This document shows positions 43,281 to 43,757 of a DNA stretch of 43,757 nt, piece by piece; within the stretch, counting starts at the first letter, position 1, and each line of letters starts with the position of its first letter. The DNA comes from Ignisphaera aggregans (GTDB lineage Archaea; Thermoproteota; Thermoprotei_A; Sulfolobales; Ignisphaeraceae): the NCBI GenBank assembly GCA_015662595.1, contig DQTV01000037.1, forward strand, positions 1 through 43,757, in the 5' to 3' direction. The translations under genes and the position numbers were made by a program. The notes beneath the pieces are model-generated. The model was given only the letters and a program-made list of their open reading frames with translations, was not told the DNA's origin and ran no database searches.

Positions 43281-43290
43281 TGATATAAGC

Positions 43291-43340
43291 TCAGACCTCC
43301 GCCAATACATCACCTATCAGCTCCCGTGCGATATCATCAC
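43291..43340 (-). ncRNA. C/D box sRNA candidate 12
   Basis: Minus strand: C GTGATGA (43334-43340), 13-base guide TATCGCACGGGAG, D' CTGA (43317-43320), spacer TAG, C' GTGATGT (43307-43313), 12-base guide ATTGGCGGAGGT, D CTGA (43291-43294). Very close to ideal. It is the downstream partner of candidate 13, 12 bases away on the same strand. Confidence 0.82.
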
Positions 43341-43352
43341 AGCCCCATTTAG

Positions 43353-43402
43353 TCAGTCAAGGGTGGGCTCCTCATATCTTCGGCTCTTCCCATTATCATC
43401 AT
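43353..43402 (-). ncRNA. C/D box sRNA candidate 13
   Basis: Minus strand: C ATGATGA (43396-43402), 12-base guide TAATGGGAAGAG, D' CCGA (43380-43383), spacer AGAT, C' ATGAGGA (43369-43375), 12-base guide GCCCACCCTTGA, D CTGA (43353-43356). The core CCGAAGATATGAGGA differs from that of candidate 8 at one base, suggesting a common origin with new guides. Confidence 0.78.
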
Positions 43403-43457
43403 CTACTCAACAGCGTTCCCATACATCACACACTATCATTTAGAACAAAAAGCCGCG

Positions 43458-43466
43458 CTTTATTAG
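43458..43466 (+). promoter_or_regulatory. Box A candidate for sRNA 14
   Basis: CTTTATTAG-like stretch about 30 bases before box C of sRNA 14. Confidence 0.35.
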
Positions 43467-43493
43467 CTCTGTATTTTCGGGTACTTGTGCTGC

Positions 43494-43542
43494 GTGATGA
43501 AAGTTCCCATTGCTGATGTGTGATGATGGAATCCCGTTCTGA
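43494..43542 (+). ncRNA. C/D box sRNA candidate 14
   Basis: C GTGATGA (43494-43500), 12-base guide AAGTTCCCATTG, D' CTGA (43513-43516), spacer TGT, C' GTGATGA (43520-43526), 12-base guide TGGAATCCCGTT, D CTGA (43539-43542). All four boxes match the consensus and both guides are 12 bases. It diverges from the minus-strand pair 12/13. Target not identified. Confidence 0.85.
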
Positions 43543-43568
43543 GTGCTTAAGGTATTAGGTGCGATGTC

Positions 43569-43757
43569 TCACTTAGCACTACCGCGATACAGCGATGTAT
43601 AGAATAGAAGTGCTAATAGTGTCTTCGCATCTGCTATAGGAGCAGAGAGAATCAATTTTATAGCCTCGTCTACAGGTAGTATGACAACCCTCAGAAGTTC
43701 GTAACGCTCAGGCTTGGCCCCAACATATACGAGCTCCTTGGCCAAGTAGATGTGTAG
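43569..43757 (-). CDS. Nudix hydrolase, C-terminal part (5' end outside window)
   Basis: 62 visible residues. IYLAKELVYVGAKPERYELL then VVILPVDEAIKLI and ADAKTLLALLFY match the end of ADP-ribose pyrophosphatase-type Nudix enzymes (xxDAKTxxAL). The Nudix box (GX5EX7REUXEEXGU) itself lies beyond the right edge. These enzymes hydrolyse ADP-ribose or other NDP-X compounds. Confidence 0.75.
   Translation of the reverse strand, partial: LHIYLAKELVYVGAKPERYELLRVVILPVDEAIKLILSAPIADAKTLLALLFYTSLYRGSAK

Noticed and set aside
1-43757. CRISPR array or insertion sequence
   Set aside because: No regular repeats with spacers, no transposase, no terminal inverted repeats recognised on either strand.

Overview
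The window comes from a hyperthermophilic archaeon, most likely a crenarchaeote (Thermoprotei). The signs are Alba, Hel308, HerA/NurA, archaeal Trm5, a tRNA-Tyr with a short intron after the anticodon, TATA (box A) promoters with GGTGA-type ribosome binding sites, methanopterin-type cofactor genes, a PPP phosphatase, and many C/D box sRNAs. I cannot fix the genus from sequence alone. GC is about 40-45% except for one block near 17.1-19.8 kb at about 55-60%.

Layout. 0-6 kb: the end of a K+ channel with an NAD-binding domain, a CDF-like membrane protein, a head-to-head Pcc1-like/unknown pair, about 0.7 kb without a convincing gene, then alba, an M24-like pseudoenzyme, a DUF2283 protein and an AbrB-PhoU regulator. 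6-11 kb: a zinc MDR dehydrogenase and a pterin cluster (mptG, mptE, DUF447), a DUF89 phosphatase, a zinc-finger protein and a membrane protein. 11.6-16.5 kb: tRNA-Arg, a radical SAM protein, a histone-deacetylase-fold enzyme, a HisC-like aminotransferase and an unusually dense set of sRNA candidates, with a 22-base piece identical to a conserved stretch of archaeal 16S rRNA. 17-19.8 kb: the GC-rich nurA-herA pair. 20-25 kb: trm5, a small zinc ribbon, tRNA-Tyr, a pilus platform protein with a pilin, and a macrodomain protein. 24.5-31.8 kb: DUF763, a BioD-like ATPase, a possible primase-fold protein, a psiE gene cut by one amber codon, thpR, and a T4 Rnl1-like ligase homologue with Arg in place of the catalytic Lys. 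31.8-39 kb: trpS, pncA, a JAMM-like protein, a DUF123 nuclease-fold protein, a second NurA-like protein, DUF362 and DUF711 proteins and a 44-residue zinc ribbon. 39-43.8 kb: a PPP phosphatase, hel308, a sugar-nucleotide epimerase, three C/D sRNAs and the end of a Nudix hydrolase.

The main result of the hunt is that the gaps between genes are full of C/D box sRNA candidates (14, of which about nine are close to textbook in box sequence and in 12-13 base guide length). Several overlap stop or start codons. Two share a nearly identical D'-C' core, two lie in loci where a palindromic CTGATCAG could serve as box D on both strands, and one carries a 13-base guide perfectly complementary to the 5' end of archaeal 16S rRNA. 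Other points of interest are the composition island carrying herA-nurA, the Lys-to-Arg ligase homologue, and the amber-interrupted psiE. All calls are from reading the sequence; no database searches were run.
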